DNA of 64,000 bases from CAYFUG01 sp964346295. Its GTDB lineage: Bacteria; Patescibacteriota; Minisyncoccia; Moranbacterales; DUUL01. The stretch covers positions 1 through 64,000 of the forward strand of contig CAYFUG010000001.1 in NCBI GenBank assembly GCA_964346295.1. The letters run 5' to 3'. Made by a program: the position numbers and the translations under genes. Positions 14,773 through 23,415 of the stretch are shown piece by piece. Under the pieces are notes generated by a model, which searched no databases, was not told where the DNA came from, and saw only the letters and a list, made by a program, of their open reading frames with translations. The number at the start of each line of letters is the position of its first letter. The first letter of the stretch is position 1.

Positions 14773-16254
14773 ATGAAATTTCAAAGAATTTCCCGAAGAA
14801 TTTCCTCCTTGAATCTGAAACGCTTTTTGTTTTGTTCGATAATTCTTCTTCTCCCGTTTAACGCTCGCTATGTTTTTAATTTTCAACAGTTAGCCGATCT
14901 TCAAGGCTTTAGAGAACCTTTTACTATCTCTTTTTTTGCCTTTGACTTTTTTATTATCTTACTGCTAATTCTTTACGCCAAAGACCATCTCCCTCAACTA
15001 ATAAAAAATCTTCCTTGGAAAAAACTATTTTCCCCTCCTGATAAAGCTTTCGGAGAAGAACACTTCAAGGCTTTTAAAGAAATTTTCTCTCGGACTCATT
15101 TTTTGCAAATCACCTTACTACTATTAGCTAGTTGCCAAGTCGCCCTCTCTGGATCCCTGGCTTTCTGTAACGCCCTCCGCCTATCCCTAGTAGTAGCTTT
15201 CTATTTTGTTGCCAAAAAATTATACCGTCATAACGGTGCACTTCTAACCTGTTCAGTACATGCTTTTTTTCTTTCGGGAATCCTCCAGAGCGGTCTGGCT
15301 ATCATTCAATTTGCCCAGCAGCGCTCTTTGGGATTAAAGATGTTGGGAGAGAGCGTTCTTAGCCCCCATCTGTACGATGTGGCCAAATTTGAATTCGCCG
15401 GAGAAAAATTCTTAAGGTCTTATGGCACTTTTCCTCATCCTAATGTGCTAGGAGCCTTTTTGGTATTAGCTTTGAGTTGCGGAATTTGGCTCACGATTAA
15501 CCCTTCTCGGCGCTTAGGTCCCTTCAAATCCGGCCTGGTTTTAATACTAGGATTCTTCCCACTCTTGACTGGCTTAATCTTTACCTATTCTCGTAGTGCT
15601 TGGTTAATAGCCGGCCTACTTTTAATCTTCTCTGTCATCTTTCACTGGCAGAAACTACTCCATTTTTTCAGTAAATTATTTAGCTATCTAAAAATTCCTC
15701 TAATTTTCCAAAGCGCGGTGGGAATTACTTTATTTTTTGGAGGTCTTTTTCTGATTTACAATCTTTTACTACCTAGAATGTGCCTCCAAAATTGCCCCCG
15801 AGACAACTCTTTCGATCTTCGAGTTACCTATAATCAAGTAGCTACTGGCATAATCACGCGCTACCCTTTACTGGGAATTGGTCCAGGCAATTTTACTCTC
15901 TATCTCCAAGAAAAAGCAACCGCCTACTCTTTGAAACCCTGGGAGGTACAGCCTGTTCATAATTTTTACCTCTTGGTAGCTAGTGAAACTGGCCTCTTGG
16001 GCCTGGGAGTGTTTTCGTTTGTGATGCTACGTTTCTTATTTTTACAAAAAAGAGCTCGTGATTTTGGCTACAATCCGCTCCTGATGGTGTTCTTAGCATT
16101 TTTATTACTAGGTTTAGTTGATCATTATTTTTGGACTTTAACCCAAGGACAGCTCTTGTTTGCCTTTTCTTTAGCCTTCTTTACCTCCTTGGGAGGAAAG
16201 CAAGAAATTATCTCCCCCTCCAGATCTCAGCCATTTAAAAAATCCGCCGACTGA
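14773..16254 (+). CDS. O-antigen ligase/polymerase-like membrane protein (Wzy_C family)
   Basis: The 493-residue protein has about 12 membrane helices and the large periplasmic loop of the Wzy/WaaL family. The loop motif RVTYNQVATGIITRYPLLG followed by GPGNF and PVHNFYLLVASETGLLGL (about residues 350-420) is the family signature; the conserved His is in VHNFY. GTFPHPNVLGAFLV and FTYSRSAWL are also typical. It would polymerise or transfer lipid-linked glycan repeats at the outer face of the membrane. It opens the plus-strand polysaccharide region and is followed by a GT2 gene. Confidence 0.88.
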   Translation: MKFQRISRRISSLNLKRFLFCSIILLLPFNARYVFNFQQLADLQGFREPFTISFFAFDFFIILLLILYAKDHLPQLIKNLPWKKLFSPPDKAFGEEHFKAFKEIFSRTHFLQITLLLLASCQVALSGSLAFCNALRLSLVVAFYFVAKKLYRHNGALLTCSVHAFFLSGILQSGLAIIQFAQQRSLGLKMLGESVLSPHLYDVAKFEFAGEKFLRSYGTFPHPNVLGAFLVLALSCGIWLTINPSRRLGPFKSGLVLILGFFPLLTGLIFTYSRSAWLIAGLLLIFSVIFHWQKLLHFFSKLFSYLKIPLIFQSAVGITLFFGGLFLIYNLLLPRMCLQNCPRDNSFDLRVTYNQVATGIITRYPLLGIGPGNFTLYLQEKATAYSLKPWEVQPVHNFYLLVASETGLLGLGVFSFVMLRFLFLQKRARDFGYNPLLMVFLAFLLLGLVDHYFWTLTQGQLLFAFSLAFFTSLGGKQEIISPSRSQPFKKSAD

Positions 16255-16274
16255 CCCTGTCATCCCTGGAAGAC

Positions 16275-16303
16275 TTGTGATAATTTTCTCCTTCTATTAA
16301 AAT
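16275..16303 (+). promoter_or_regulatory. Sigma70-type promoter candidate before the GT2 gene
   Basis: TTGTGA at 16275-16280 and TAAAAT at 16298-16303 are 17 bp apart. The start codon chosen for the GT2 gene is about 80 bp downstream. The -35 box is imperfect. Confidence 0.4.
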
Positions 16304-16381
16304 AACAATCACTGAGCTAGTTTGAATTTACAAAAATTAGAAATTAACTTTAATCCCTCTCTCAGCAAAACTCCATCCACA

Positions 16382-17395
16382 ATGAAATTAATTGTCAACA
16401 TTCCTGCCTACAACGAAGATCAGCAGCTAGCCAAAACTATCCAGCGCATCCGTGACAGCTTTCGAGATGATTTTTATTCTCAGCGCCTAGGTACCAAAAT
16501 AACTGAAAAACTAATCCAAGTAGTAGACGACGGCTCCACTGATCGCACCGCGGAAATTGCTCGAGAAAATGCTGATCTAGTGGTTTCCTACAAGCCCAAT
16601 CGTCGACTGGCCTATTCTTTTAAGCGGGCCGTAGAAAACTCCCTCCTCAATCAAGCAGACTTAATGGTCAATATTGATGCCGACGGTCAGTTTAATCCCG
16701 GTGACATTCCCGAACTTCTCACTCCTATCTTAGAAGGCAAAAGTGATATGGTAGTTGCCAGTCGTTTTGGAAAATTCCGCGCTAAAAATATTCCTTTTCT
16801 TAAAGATTCCTTAAACCGCTTAGCGGCTCGCATTATCGGCTTCTTCTTGAATTACCCGATTGATGACCTCACTTGCGGTTTCCGGGCTCACAATCAAGAG
16901 ACTCTTTTGCGTCTTAATTTAACCAATACCACTTTTACTTACACTCAAGAGACCATCATTGATGCTATTGGTAAAAATCTTAAAATCAAATGGATTCCCG
17001 TCAAAGTAGAGTATTTTGCTGATCGCAAAAGTCGAGTAGTGAAATCAATTTGGCGATTTGTTAATGATAGTTCTAAAATTATTCTCAAGGCCATCCGCGA
17101 TGTGCGGCCCTTGAAATTTTTTGGTCTTCCGGGGCTCTTTTTGATTGGCATTGGCCTAATTGACTTAACTTATTTTTTTATTAACTATATCCAAGAATTA
17201 AAGATCAAGCCTTACCAAAACCACATTATCTTCTCCTCCGTTTTAATGGCTATCGGCATTCAGCTTTTGGTGTTTGCTTTGATTGCCGATATGATTAAGT
17301 CTAATCGCCAACTAACCGAAGATCTCCTTTACCGAGAAAAAAAGAGAATTCTAAAAAGTGCCGACAAGCCACGCTCACACCTCAGAAATGATTGA
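16382..17395 (+). CDS. Glycosyltransferase family 2 with C-terminal membrane helices
   Basis: This GT-A enzyme resembles dolichol/undecaprenyl-phosphate mannosyl- or glucosyltransferases. The N-terminal strand MKLIVNIPAYNED, the sugar-nucleotide site VVDDGSTDRT, the DxD-type NIDADGQF and the later acceptor region DDLTCGFRAHNQ are all present. Two membrane helices follow at about residues 243-267 and 282-303, as in GtrB-like enzymes. The ATG at 16382 is preferred because the conserved first strand begins there; a TTG start 60 bp upstream would add 20 residues with no family match. It probably loads a sugar onto a lipid carrier for the surrounding polysaccharide pathway. Confidence 0.88.
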   Translation: MKLIVNIPAYNEDQQLAKTIQRIRDSFRDDFYSQRLGTKITEKLIQVVDDGSTDRTAEIARENADLVVSYKPNRRLAYSFKRAVENSLLNQADLMVNIDADGQFNPGDIPELLTPILEGKSDMVVASRFGKFRAKNIPFLKDSLNRLAARIIGFFLNYPIDDLTCGFRAHNQETLLRLNLTNTTFTYTQETIIDAIGKNLKIKWIPVKVEYFADRKSRVVKSIWRFVNDSSKIILKAIRDVRPLKFFGLPGLFLIGIGLIDLTYFFINYIQELKIKPYQNHIIFSSVLMAIGIQLLVFALIADMIKSNRQLTEDLLYREKKRILKSADKPRSHLRND

Positions 17396-17502
17396 ATATT
17401 TTTAGACCAAATTAATTCCCAGAAAATTTACAAGGCAAAATTGCAACTCGAAGTTTAAAATCGATCTAACTATTAATTAAGTAGCACTAATTAAAAACTT
17501 TT

Positions 17503-18264
17503 ATGCTACCGGAAGAATTTTGTGAAAAATACAAAATTAATCTCGATCTAAAAGAAAAATGCCTTTGCCAAAAAGCAATAAACGAGATGAAGTCCGCTGT
17601 TGATAAAATTCATGACGAAACCCATATTCACAGAATCTTAGATTGCCTTGATGAATTCTTACAAACAAAGGAATTTTTAAAATATGAAGACAATATTGAT
17701 CTAAAAGTTTTGTACATTAGTATACTTTGGCATGATGTTTGGAAGGCTAAAAGAGACCCCGCTAATGGACTAATTTATCTTTTTGAAATGTTTTGGGATG
17801 GAATGGGCTCTTACCTCAATTTCATCAAAGAAGCAAAGAAAGCGAAACTTGACCGCAATCTTACAAAAAAAATCCAGTATATCATCAGAAAGCACTCAGC
17901 GGTTCAATTTCTTCCATTCAAAAATCTGGAATCAAAAATTATAACCGCTTTAGATGTACTGGATATGATAGATTTTAGTAGATTAAAAATTGTAGAAGAT
18001 AAATACTTAAATCATCGTGAAATCAGAGGAACTACTTTAAATTTAGCTAAAATAGGAATGATTTTTTGTGTAGAAAGAAGAGCAAGTAAAAACTTATTTT
18101 TAGAATTCTTCAATGAAAAACTTACTAGAGACAATAAGATTTTTGTAAAGCGTGCCTGGAGAGAAATTAAGGAATATGAAATCATGTGGAATTTAAAAAA
18201 AAATGGAAAAAAGAAAGAATTTGAAGCCTATCGTGAAAAACTTAAAAAAGAACTGGGATTTTGA
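17503..18264 (+). CDS. HD-domain hydrolase
   Basis: The 253-residue protein has the metal-binding pattern of the HD superfamily: His41/His43 in DETHIHR, the His77-Asp78 pair in ISILWHDVW, a further His in IIRKHSAVQF and an Asp in ALDVLDMID. Such proteins hydrolyse phosphomono- or diester bonds in nucleotides or related substrates; the substrate here is unknown. The coding sequence is more AT-rich (AAA, GAA, AAT codons) than the flanking glycosyltransferase genes, which hints at separate origin. It interrupts the polysaccharide cluster. Confidence 0.72.
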   Translation: MLPEEFCEKYKINLDLKEKCLCQKAINEMKSAVDKIHDETHIHRILDCLDEFLQTKEFLKYEDNIDLKVLYISILWHDVWKAKRDPANGLIYLFEMFWDGMGSYLNFIKEAKKAKLDRNLTKKIQYIIRKHSAVQFLPFKNLESKIITALDVLDMIDFSRLKIVEDKYLNHREIRGTTLNLAKIGMIFCVERRASKNLFLEFFNEKLTRDNKIFVKRAWREIKEYEIMWNLKKNGKKKEFEAYREKLKKELGF

Positions 18265-18312
18265 TTGTGTATAGTTAACTCATTTTAAATATTCACATTT
18301 TTCTCATTTTGT

Positions 18313-18360
18313 TCAATCCCTCTAACTTCCCTTCATAAAGAGAGAAACTGGAGACGATCC
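18313..18360 (+). repeat. Relative of the repeat inserted in pheT
   Basis: This stretch (CAATCCCTCTAACTTCCCTT onward to ACGATCC) aligns with the second unit of the pheT insertion, which reads CAATCCCTCTAATCTCTCTT and ends in GCAATCC. It stands in a 252-bp non-coding gap. This supports the view that the pheT segment is a mobile or dispersed repeat. Confidence 0.5.
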
Positions 18361-18425
18361 TTCTGGAAAGTTTGAGGAATTTTTAACTGATTTAACTATA
18401 AATACCAATTCGATTCCAGTCCAAT

Positions 18426-18459
18426 CTCGGGCGGCTATCAATTAGCCCGTAACCCCGAG
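18426..18459 (+). other. Two-level hairpin upstream of a GT4 gene
   Basis: Outer arms CTCGGG/CCCGAG enclose an inner stem GGCTA/TAGCC. There is no U-run after it. It may be a leader structure for the GT4 gene that starts at 18517, or part of a decayed repeat. It was checked for a tRNA cloverleaf and does not fit. Confidence 0.3.
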
Positions 18460-18516
18460 GACTCAAAACTAACACCCAGAAAACCAGGGCCTAGAGACCC
18501 AGTAAACCCATCACCC

Positions 18517-19686
18517 ATGAAAATAATCTTTATCTCCCACTCCTACTACCCCATCCTCGGCGGCATTGAAAATCAAAACCGAGATCTCGCCGAAGGCCTT
18601 TCCCAGCTTACTAAGGTTAAAATTATTCCTAACCGCAAAGGTAAATACTGGCTGCCGATTTTTATTCCCTGGACTTTTTTTAAGACTTTCTTTTTACTAA
18701 TGCGCTACGACGCCGTTTTGTTGGGTAGTGGAGTCCTAGCCCCCCTGGGAAGAATACTGAAGTTTTTTCATCCTCGTAAAAAATTCTTCTGTGTTATTCA
18801 CGGCCTGGACATTACTTATGCCCAAAAAAAGGGCATTTTGCCCTGCTTTTATCGTTGGATCAACCTTCCGGCACTAAGAAAAATGGATCGCCTCTTTGCC
18901 GTAGGTAATGCCACCCTGGCCGAAGCCAAAAAAGCCGGCCTCACTAAAGACAATCCCCGTCGTTGTGTTTTTATTCCTAATGGCGTCAATGTTCATAGCT
19001 TTATCGAGAAACACACTCGCAAGGAGCTTACTCAGTTACTCGGAAAAAACACCGAGGATCGAATTGTGATTTTGCGCCTAGCTCGTTTTGTTCCCCACAA
19101 AGGCACCAGCTGGTTTATTAGAAAAGTTGTGCCCCACCTCGCTCCGAATGTAATTTTTGTCGCTACCGGTCACCGGGTCGACAAAAACACTGCCGGCGAC
19201 CAAGACGACTTTCTCAATTGCGAACAGGCTGTTTTAGAAAAAAACCTCTCTGATCGAGTAGTACTTCTGCCTTCCTTGCCTCAAAAAGATTTACTGGTGC
19301 TGCTTAATACAGTGGATATCATGGTCTCCCCTAATATTAAGGTGCCCGGATCCATGGAGGGTTTTGGCATTAACGCAATTGAAGCCGGGGCTTGCGGCCG
19401 AGTGCTACTAGCTTCTGACTTAGAAGGCTTGGCCGATGCGGTAAAAAACGGTGAAAACGGCATTCTAGTAGAACCGGAAAACGCCGAGCAGTGGATTCGT
19501 AAAATCCAGGCGGTGATTGAAGCCAGAGAGGAATTCCGCCAGCGATTTGGCAAAAGAGCTCAAAAATATGTGCAAAGGCATTTCTCCTGGACTAATATTT
19601 GCCACCGTTACTTGGAGGAGATGAGGAAGGTTGGAAGGAACGAGAAGAAAAGCTCCAAAGACAATAAAAAGGGTAACAATTCTTAG
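18517..19686 (+). CDS. Glycosyltransferase family 4 (GT-B fold)
   Basis: This is a retaining GT-B glycosyltransferase of the GT4/GT1-like superfamily. The N terminus (FISHSYYPILGGIENQNRDL) is the acceptor-side Rossmann start with the conserved Gly-Gly. The nucleotide-sugar-binding C-terminal half has FIPNGVNVHSF, RLARFVPHKGTSWFI and the E(x7)E region PGSMEGFGINAIEAGACGR followed by NGILVEP. The length of 389 is normal. It lies in the polysaccharide region, so assembly of a surface glycan on a lipid carrier is the likely role; the sugar specificity is unknown. Confidence 0.9.
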   Translation: MKIIFISHSYYPILGGIENQNRDLAEGLSQLTKVKIIPNRKGKYWLPIFIPWTFFKTFFLLMRYDAVLLGSGVLAPLGRILKFFHPRKKFFCVIHGLDITYAQKKGILPCFYRWINLPALRKMDRLFAVGNATLAEAKKAGLTKDNPRRCVFIPNGVNVHSFIEKHTRKELTQLLGKNTEDRIVILRLARFVPHKGTSWFIRKVVPHLAPNVIFVATGHRVDKNTAGDQDDFLNCEQAVLEKNLSDRVVLLPSLPQKDLLVLLNTVDIMVSPNIKVPGSMEGFGINAIEAGACGRVLLASDLEGLADAVKNGENGILVEPENAEQWIRKIQAVIEAREEFRQRFGKRAQKYVQRHFSWTNICHRYLEEMRKVGRNEKKSSKDNKKGNNS

Positions 19687-19698
19687 TATACCCAACTC

Positions 19699-20457
19699 AT
19701 GGAACAACTGAAAAATAATCCTGCTGATGTGCCCAGGCAATGTCAATCTTGTGGCAAAGTAACTACCAATGGAAGTCACAAATTTTGTGCTAAATGCGGT
19801 GAAAAACTTGGGGAATCCGAAATTTCCAGGGCAGAAAAAGAGAATATTTGCGAGTTCTGTGGAAGAACCAAAGCTGACAAAAATCACGCTTATTGTAAAT
19901 ATTGCGGGGCCTCTTTTGAGAATAAAAGAGCTGGTCACTCCCTAAAAGAGCTTCGAGTATTAGGCGAATATACCCTACAGGCAACTTTTGAAGAAGCAGC
20001 CATTCAAGAACTTCAGCAGCTCGATACTATACTTAGAGAAGGTGACTTATCAAAATTTATGCCCTCCACACCAGAAGTAGGAGTCTACCAAGGTCACAAA
20101 ATGACAGCTAATGGCCAAGTTTACGAATCTAGCGAAAACTTTCAAGCTCTCGAGATGACTAGCTCCGATGGAAAAAGAACCATTCTGGTTTTTACTCCTA
20201 AAAAATTTCCTTTAACTCAAAGGCTCTATCTTCTCTTGGTTCGAAGATCTCATGATTTTTTTAAACACTCTTTAGGATCGAATGGCTTTGATTACTATGC
20301 CGTTCCCAAGGAGGCCAGAGAAGCTAATATCGGAGTCAAGAAGAATCACCAGCTTGTCCGGAGTGAGTTATCCAATTTAGAAGAAAAACTCCGGAGGGTT
20401 TTTAGGGTACAGGCAGAATCTCAAGTAAAAAAACAGAAGCGGAAATTGCTTGCCTGA
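19699..20457 (+). CDS. Double zinc-ribbon protein of unknown function
   Basis: Two zinc ribbons lie at the N terminus. The first is CQSCGK...FCAKCG (about residues 15-35), the second CEFCGR...YCKYCG (about 51-72). Each has two CxxC knuckles. The remaining ~170 residues are a mixed alpha/beta, charged region without a motif I recognise; it ends in a basic Lys/Arg-rich tail (VKKQKRKLLA). No membrane helices or signal peptide. It follows the GT4 gene by 12 bp, so it is probably cotranscribed. Nucleic-acid or protein binding is possible but only inferred. Confidence 0.7.
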   Translation: MEQLKNNPADVPRQCQSCGKVTTNGSHKFCAKCGEKLGESEISRAEKENICEFCGRTKADKNHAYCKYCGASFENKRAGHSLKELRVLGEYTLQATFEEAAIQELQQLDTILREGDLSKFMPSTPEVGVYQGHKMTANGQVYESSENFQALEMTSSDGKRTILVFTPKKFPLTQRLYLLLVRRSHDFFKHSLGSNGFDYYAVPKEAREANIGVKKNHQLVRSELSNLEEKLRRVFRVQAESQVKKQKRKLLA

Positions 20458-20510
20458 ATTAAATGTGATAACTTTAGAATTAATTAATCCTAAAAATTAA
20501 CTCAAAAAAC

Positions 20511-20756
20511 ATGAACGAAGGAGAATTCGGTGCCCCCCCCAGAAAGCCAAAGAGTGAAAAAGCTCCTGAAATGTCTCAAGAAGGAGGAGGTGTTATAAAA
20601 AAAGTAATGGAAGCACTGGAAATTGATCCCGAATCAATAACTTTGACTCCAGATGAACATGAGGCTTTGCGACAAATAACAGACGAAACAAAAAGAGGGC
20701 CAATAGACACCGACGGAATTGCAGAAATTTTAAGAAAGGCTAGGGACCGTAGCTAG
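20511..20756 (+). CDS. Small hypothetical protein
   Basis: The 81-residue product is soluble and charged: a Pro/Lys/Glu-rich N-terminal third, then a segment with helical periodicity (KKVMEALEIDPESITLTPDE) and a second helix near the C terminus. No family recognised. It is 54 bp downstream of the zinc-ribbon gene and directly before a strong terminator, so it probably ends that transcript. Confidence 0.55.
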   Translation: MNEGEFGAPPRKPKSEKAPEMSQEGGGVIKKVMEALEIDPESITLTPDEHEALRQITDETKRGPIDTDGIAEILRKARDRS

Positions 20757-20773
20757 TAGCATCAAAATACTTC

Positions 20774-20813
20774 AAAAAGCCGCATCACCTTCGTTCAGGC
20801 AGCGCGGCTTTTT
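20774..20813. terminator. Bidirectional rho-independent terminator
   Basis: AAAAAGCCGC and GCGGCTTTTT form a perfect 10-bp stem with a 20-nt loop. Both ends carry A/T runs, so it can serve the plus-strand gene ending at 20756 and the minus-strand gene ending at 20843. It sits exactly between these convergent genes. Confidence 0.85.
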
Positions 20814-20842
20814 CTTTTCTCCTTTCCTCAGGCCCACTCTGA

Positions 20843-21127
20843 TCACCTCCAAAATTGAAAATAAGAGATCAAAGCTGCGGTGGTCAGAAGAACCAGAAAG
20901 GCGAAGGCGGAAACTAGGCACCAAATCCGCCTCGTCCTGCCCAGAGAATGCCTTCTGGCCTTTCCCCAAGCCCAGGCAACGGTCGCAGCAAGAAAGAAAA
21001 CGAAGCCCTCCATCAAGCTGTCCTTGATAAATCCGAAAACCACAAAAAGGACAGCAGCAGCAGCAAACAGCCTGTCCGTGGAGGCTTTTTCTTGATCATC
21101 TCTCACGCCAGAGACATCAGAACTCAT
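20843..21127 (-). CDS. Small three-helix membrane protein
   Basis: The 94-residue product has a short polar N terminus and three hydrophobic helices (about residues 20-36, 39-54 and 68-88), with a basic loop ARRHSLGRTRR before the last one. No family recognised. The ATG at 21127 is chosen because GGGAGGAAGG lies just upstream, one of very few clear Shine-Dalgarno sequences in the window; a longer frame from 21187 would start inside an operator-like repeat. The gene is convergent with the plus-strand genes and shares their terminator. Confidence 0.6.
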   Translation of the reverse strand: MSSDVSGVRDDQEKASTDRLFAAAAVLFVVFGFIKDSLMEGFVFFLAATVAWAWGKARRHSLGRTRRIWCLVSAFAFLVLLTTAALISYFQFWR

Positions 21128-21180
21128 CTGACCTTCCTTCCTCCCTTTTTTGGGGATTTTAAAGTTTATTTTCTCTATTG

Positions 21181-21206
21181 TTGTCATTTTTTGACATTTT
21201 TGTCAA
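21181..21206 (-). promoter_or_regulatory. Overlapping TGACA/TGTCA dyads, operator-like
   Basis: Three TGACA/TGTCA half-sites in 26 bp create two overlapping palindromes (5-bp arms with 4-5-bp A/T spacers). A further TTGTCA and TTGACC lie within the next 50 bp. The site is about 55 bp upstream of the small membrane-protein start and just before a plus-strand promoter candidate, so a regulator binding here could control both directions. Confidence 0.35.
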
Positions 21207-21240
21207 CCTTTTTAGCCTTGGATTGTTACTTTTGTCAATA

Positions 21241-21269
21241 TTGAAAAATTGACCTTTTTTCTGTATTCT
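21241..21269 (+). promoter_or_regulatory. Promoter candidate before the GT-C-like gene
   Basis: TTGAAA at 21241-21246 and TATTCT at 21264-21269 are spaced by 17 bp, about 95 bp upstream of the start at 21363. Confidence 0.4.
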
Positions 21270-21362
21270 AAGTACTGATTACTCAATCATCCTTAACACT
21301 CCAGGGGCACTTGGAAAATAGTTTTAATTTTACCTACAATCCCTTAAAATAAATTGTATCCG

Positions 21363-23387
21363 ATGCTGTTAACTATCCTTACCAAGCTCATTCTCTCGCT
21401 GCTAATTGTTCTTGTAATTCCAGGTTTTTTTTTACTACTCGCCCTTTTTGGTCATTACGCTAGAAAAATCTCCTCCCTGGAAAAACTAGTTTACTCTTTT
21501 GCCCTCAGCCTCACTGCCACCAATCTTTTAATGCTATTACTAGGTTTTTTTGATATTCCCCTTACTCGCCTTTCTTTGTTAGGAGCTTTTTTAGCTTTCT
21601 CTTTGGGGTGTGGAGGTTATTATTACTGGAAAAAATCCCAAGTAAGCTCCTCCCGAAAGCAAACAACAAAGCTTTCCTCCCCTCCTCCCTCTACTATTTT
21701 CTCCTCTTTAAGTAAATTCTCCTATCGCCAAATTGTTCTTTTTGGCATCTTACTGCTCCTTTTGGTTTCTTTGCGTGGTTTTTATTTAAGTCGAGGAATT
21801 ATTCCTCAAACTACCGACCTAGGCCACCATGTTTACTGGACTAAATTAATCACTCAAACCGGAGAGTTGCCTAACTACGGCATGCCGGATTTCATTATTG
21901 GAGAACACCTCCCGATGGCCGCGGTCGGAATTCTTTCTGGTATTGACTTCATAAGCGCTTTTCCAGTACTAGTACTCTTCTGGATTAATATCTTCTCTTT
22001 ACTAGCAACTGCCGTTTTAGTTTTTGAAATTGTCCAAAGCCTCACCTCTCGTTACTCTCTTTGGCCTAAACGAGGCTTCTTCTTGGCTCTGCTGATCGGA
22101 GGAGTCTTTTACGCTATTTCCTCCCCTCAAGCCAAATTTGTCTCGGGAGGCGTAGTAGGAAATGTTACTGGTAATTTATTTATTCCCTTGATCTTCCTCC
22201 TACTACTGAAGATTTGGAAAACCCGAAGAGCTCCCTGGGCCAGTCTGTTAATTCTTTCCGGGGCCACTCTGGCTTACACTCATCACCTCTCTTCTTTTAT
22301 TTTCCTTTATTCCCTCCTGGGAATAATTATCACCTCTTCAGCCACTATTTTACTGGCCCACAGAGGTAGCTTAAAAAAATTCTGGGAGACCCTGAAAAAA
22401 TTCTTAGCCCCTTTTTTCGCCCCTTCAAATCTCTTGCTTTTACTAGGTTTCTTTTTGATGCTCTTTTTTATCTGGACCCCTTCTTATTTAAATCCCGAGG
22501 CAGTGGACACTGCAGTGGGCACTCCTATTAAATCTACTCGGACCGGTTTTAGTCTAAGCCAAATCATGCTCAGTGTAGGAGCTTGGAACTTTTTTTACGG
22601 AGGCCTAGGAGGAATCCTGCTAACTCTCTTGGGAGTAAAATGGCTTACTAAAAGAAAGGCAGCCTCCTTAGATTTAACTTCAGATCCTTCAGCTACTAGT
22701 AAAAATAACTCTTCTTTCTTGTTACGAGCTCTATTTGCTCTGGCTGTAATTTTAGGCTGGGCGGGAGCAGTCTTTTTAATGAGTAACCAGCCAGATCTCA
22801 CTAAAGTAGACATTCCCTCTCGGAGAATTGTTAGCTATTTCACTTATCCCTTGATTGTGCTAAGTTCCGTAATGATTTTATTGATCTTAGAAAAAACTCG
22901 AGGAACTCTTTCTCGTCCTTTGTGGTTTTTGGTTTTTTCTGTTCTTTTGATGACTGGATTACTTTCTGGTTTGGGTGATTTATCAGAATCCGCTCGGAGC
23001 AAAGAACCCAAAGAAAATCAACAAGTGATGCAGACTTACCGGGCCGCTCAGTACCTGAAAGAGCGATTGGACGACGAGGTAATCCTAAAAGACCATAACT
23101 ACCTAGAAGGCGACAGCTGGATGAAAATATTCTTTATGCGGGATTACGAGTTTCCACTTTCTAGAGGCCTCTTAAAACGCTATGAGGATCCACTTAATCC
23201 TCGAGAAACCTGCACTCGAGACATGATCAGCATTCCCGAAAGCGAGGAAGCGAAAGCCTGCTTTGCCGAAACTGGAGTGGAATATATTGTCCTAAAAAAA
23301 GGCTACGATACCGCTAACTTTGAAAATTCTCCTAATTTTTCCCCGGTTTACGTTTCCAATTCGGTGATGATTTTTAAGAGAAATTAA
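21363..23387 (+). CDS. Large polytopic membrane protein, GT-C glycosyltransferase-like
   Basis: The 674-residue protein has about 12-13 predicted membrane helices and a soluble C-terminal domain of about 120 residues. The first large extracytoplasmic loop contains IPQTTDLGHHVYWTKL, an acidic/His motif in the place where GT-C enzymes (GT39/GT83-like) keep their catalytic acidic residue. The C-terminal part ends with GVEYIVLKKG, typical of such proteins. No exact family could be fixed by eye. The ATG at 21363 is preferred over a TTG three codons earlier. It stands with GT4 genes and would use a lipid-linked sugar donor. Confidence 0.65.
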   Translation: MLLTILTKLILSLLIVLVIPGFFLLLALFGHYARKISSLEKLVYSFALSLTATNLLMLLLGFFDIPLTRLSLLGAFLAFSLGCGGYYYWKKSQVSSSRKQTTKLSSPPPSTIFSSLSKFSYRQIVLFGILLLLLVSLRGFYLSRGIIPQTTDLGHHVYWTKLITQTGELPNYGMPDFIIGEHLPMAAVGILSGIDFISAFPVLVLFWINIFSLLATAVLVFEIVQSLTSRYSLWPKRGFFLALLIGGVFYAISSPQAKFVSGGVVGNVTGNLFIPLIFLLLLKIWKTRRAPWASLLILSGATLAYTHHLSSFIFLYSLLGIIITSSATILLAHRGSLKKFWETLKKFLAPFFAPSNLLLLLGFFLMLFFIWTPSYLNPEAVDTAVGTPIKSTRTGFSLSQIMLSVGAWNFFYGGLGGILLTLLGVKWLTKRKAASLDLTSDPSATSKNNSSFLLRALFALAVILGWAGAVFLMSNQPDLTKVDIPSRRIVSYFTYPLIVLSSVMILLILEKTRGTLSRPLWFLVFSVLLMTGLLSGLGDLSESARSKEPKENQQVMQTYRAAQYLKERLDDEVILKDHNYLEGDSWMKIFFMRDYEFPLSRGLLKRYEDPLNPRETCTRDMISIPESEEAKACFAETGVEYIVLKKGYDTANFENSPNFSPVYVSNSVMIFKRN

Positions 23388-23415
23388 GACCTTAATCATA
23401 AGTCTCTCAAATAAT

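Noticed and set aside
16322..16381. Longer start for the GT2 gene at a TTG
   Set aside because: The added 20 residues do not belong to the fold and the ATG at 16382 starts the conserved first strand. The same logic was used for yjbQ, ftsZ, ftsA, the DagK-family gene and the GT-C-like gene.
18400..18470. A possible tRNA near the two-level hairpin
   Set aside because: The stems do not form acceptor, D, anticodon and T arms, and no T-loop consensus is in place. No other tRNA candidate held up.
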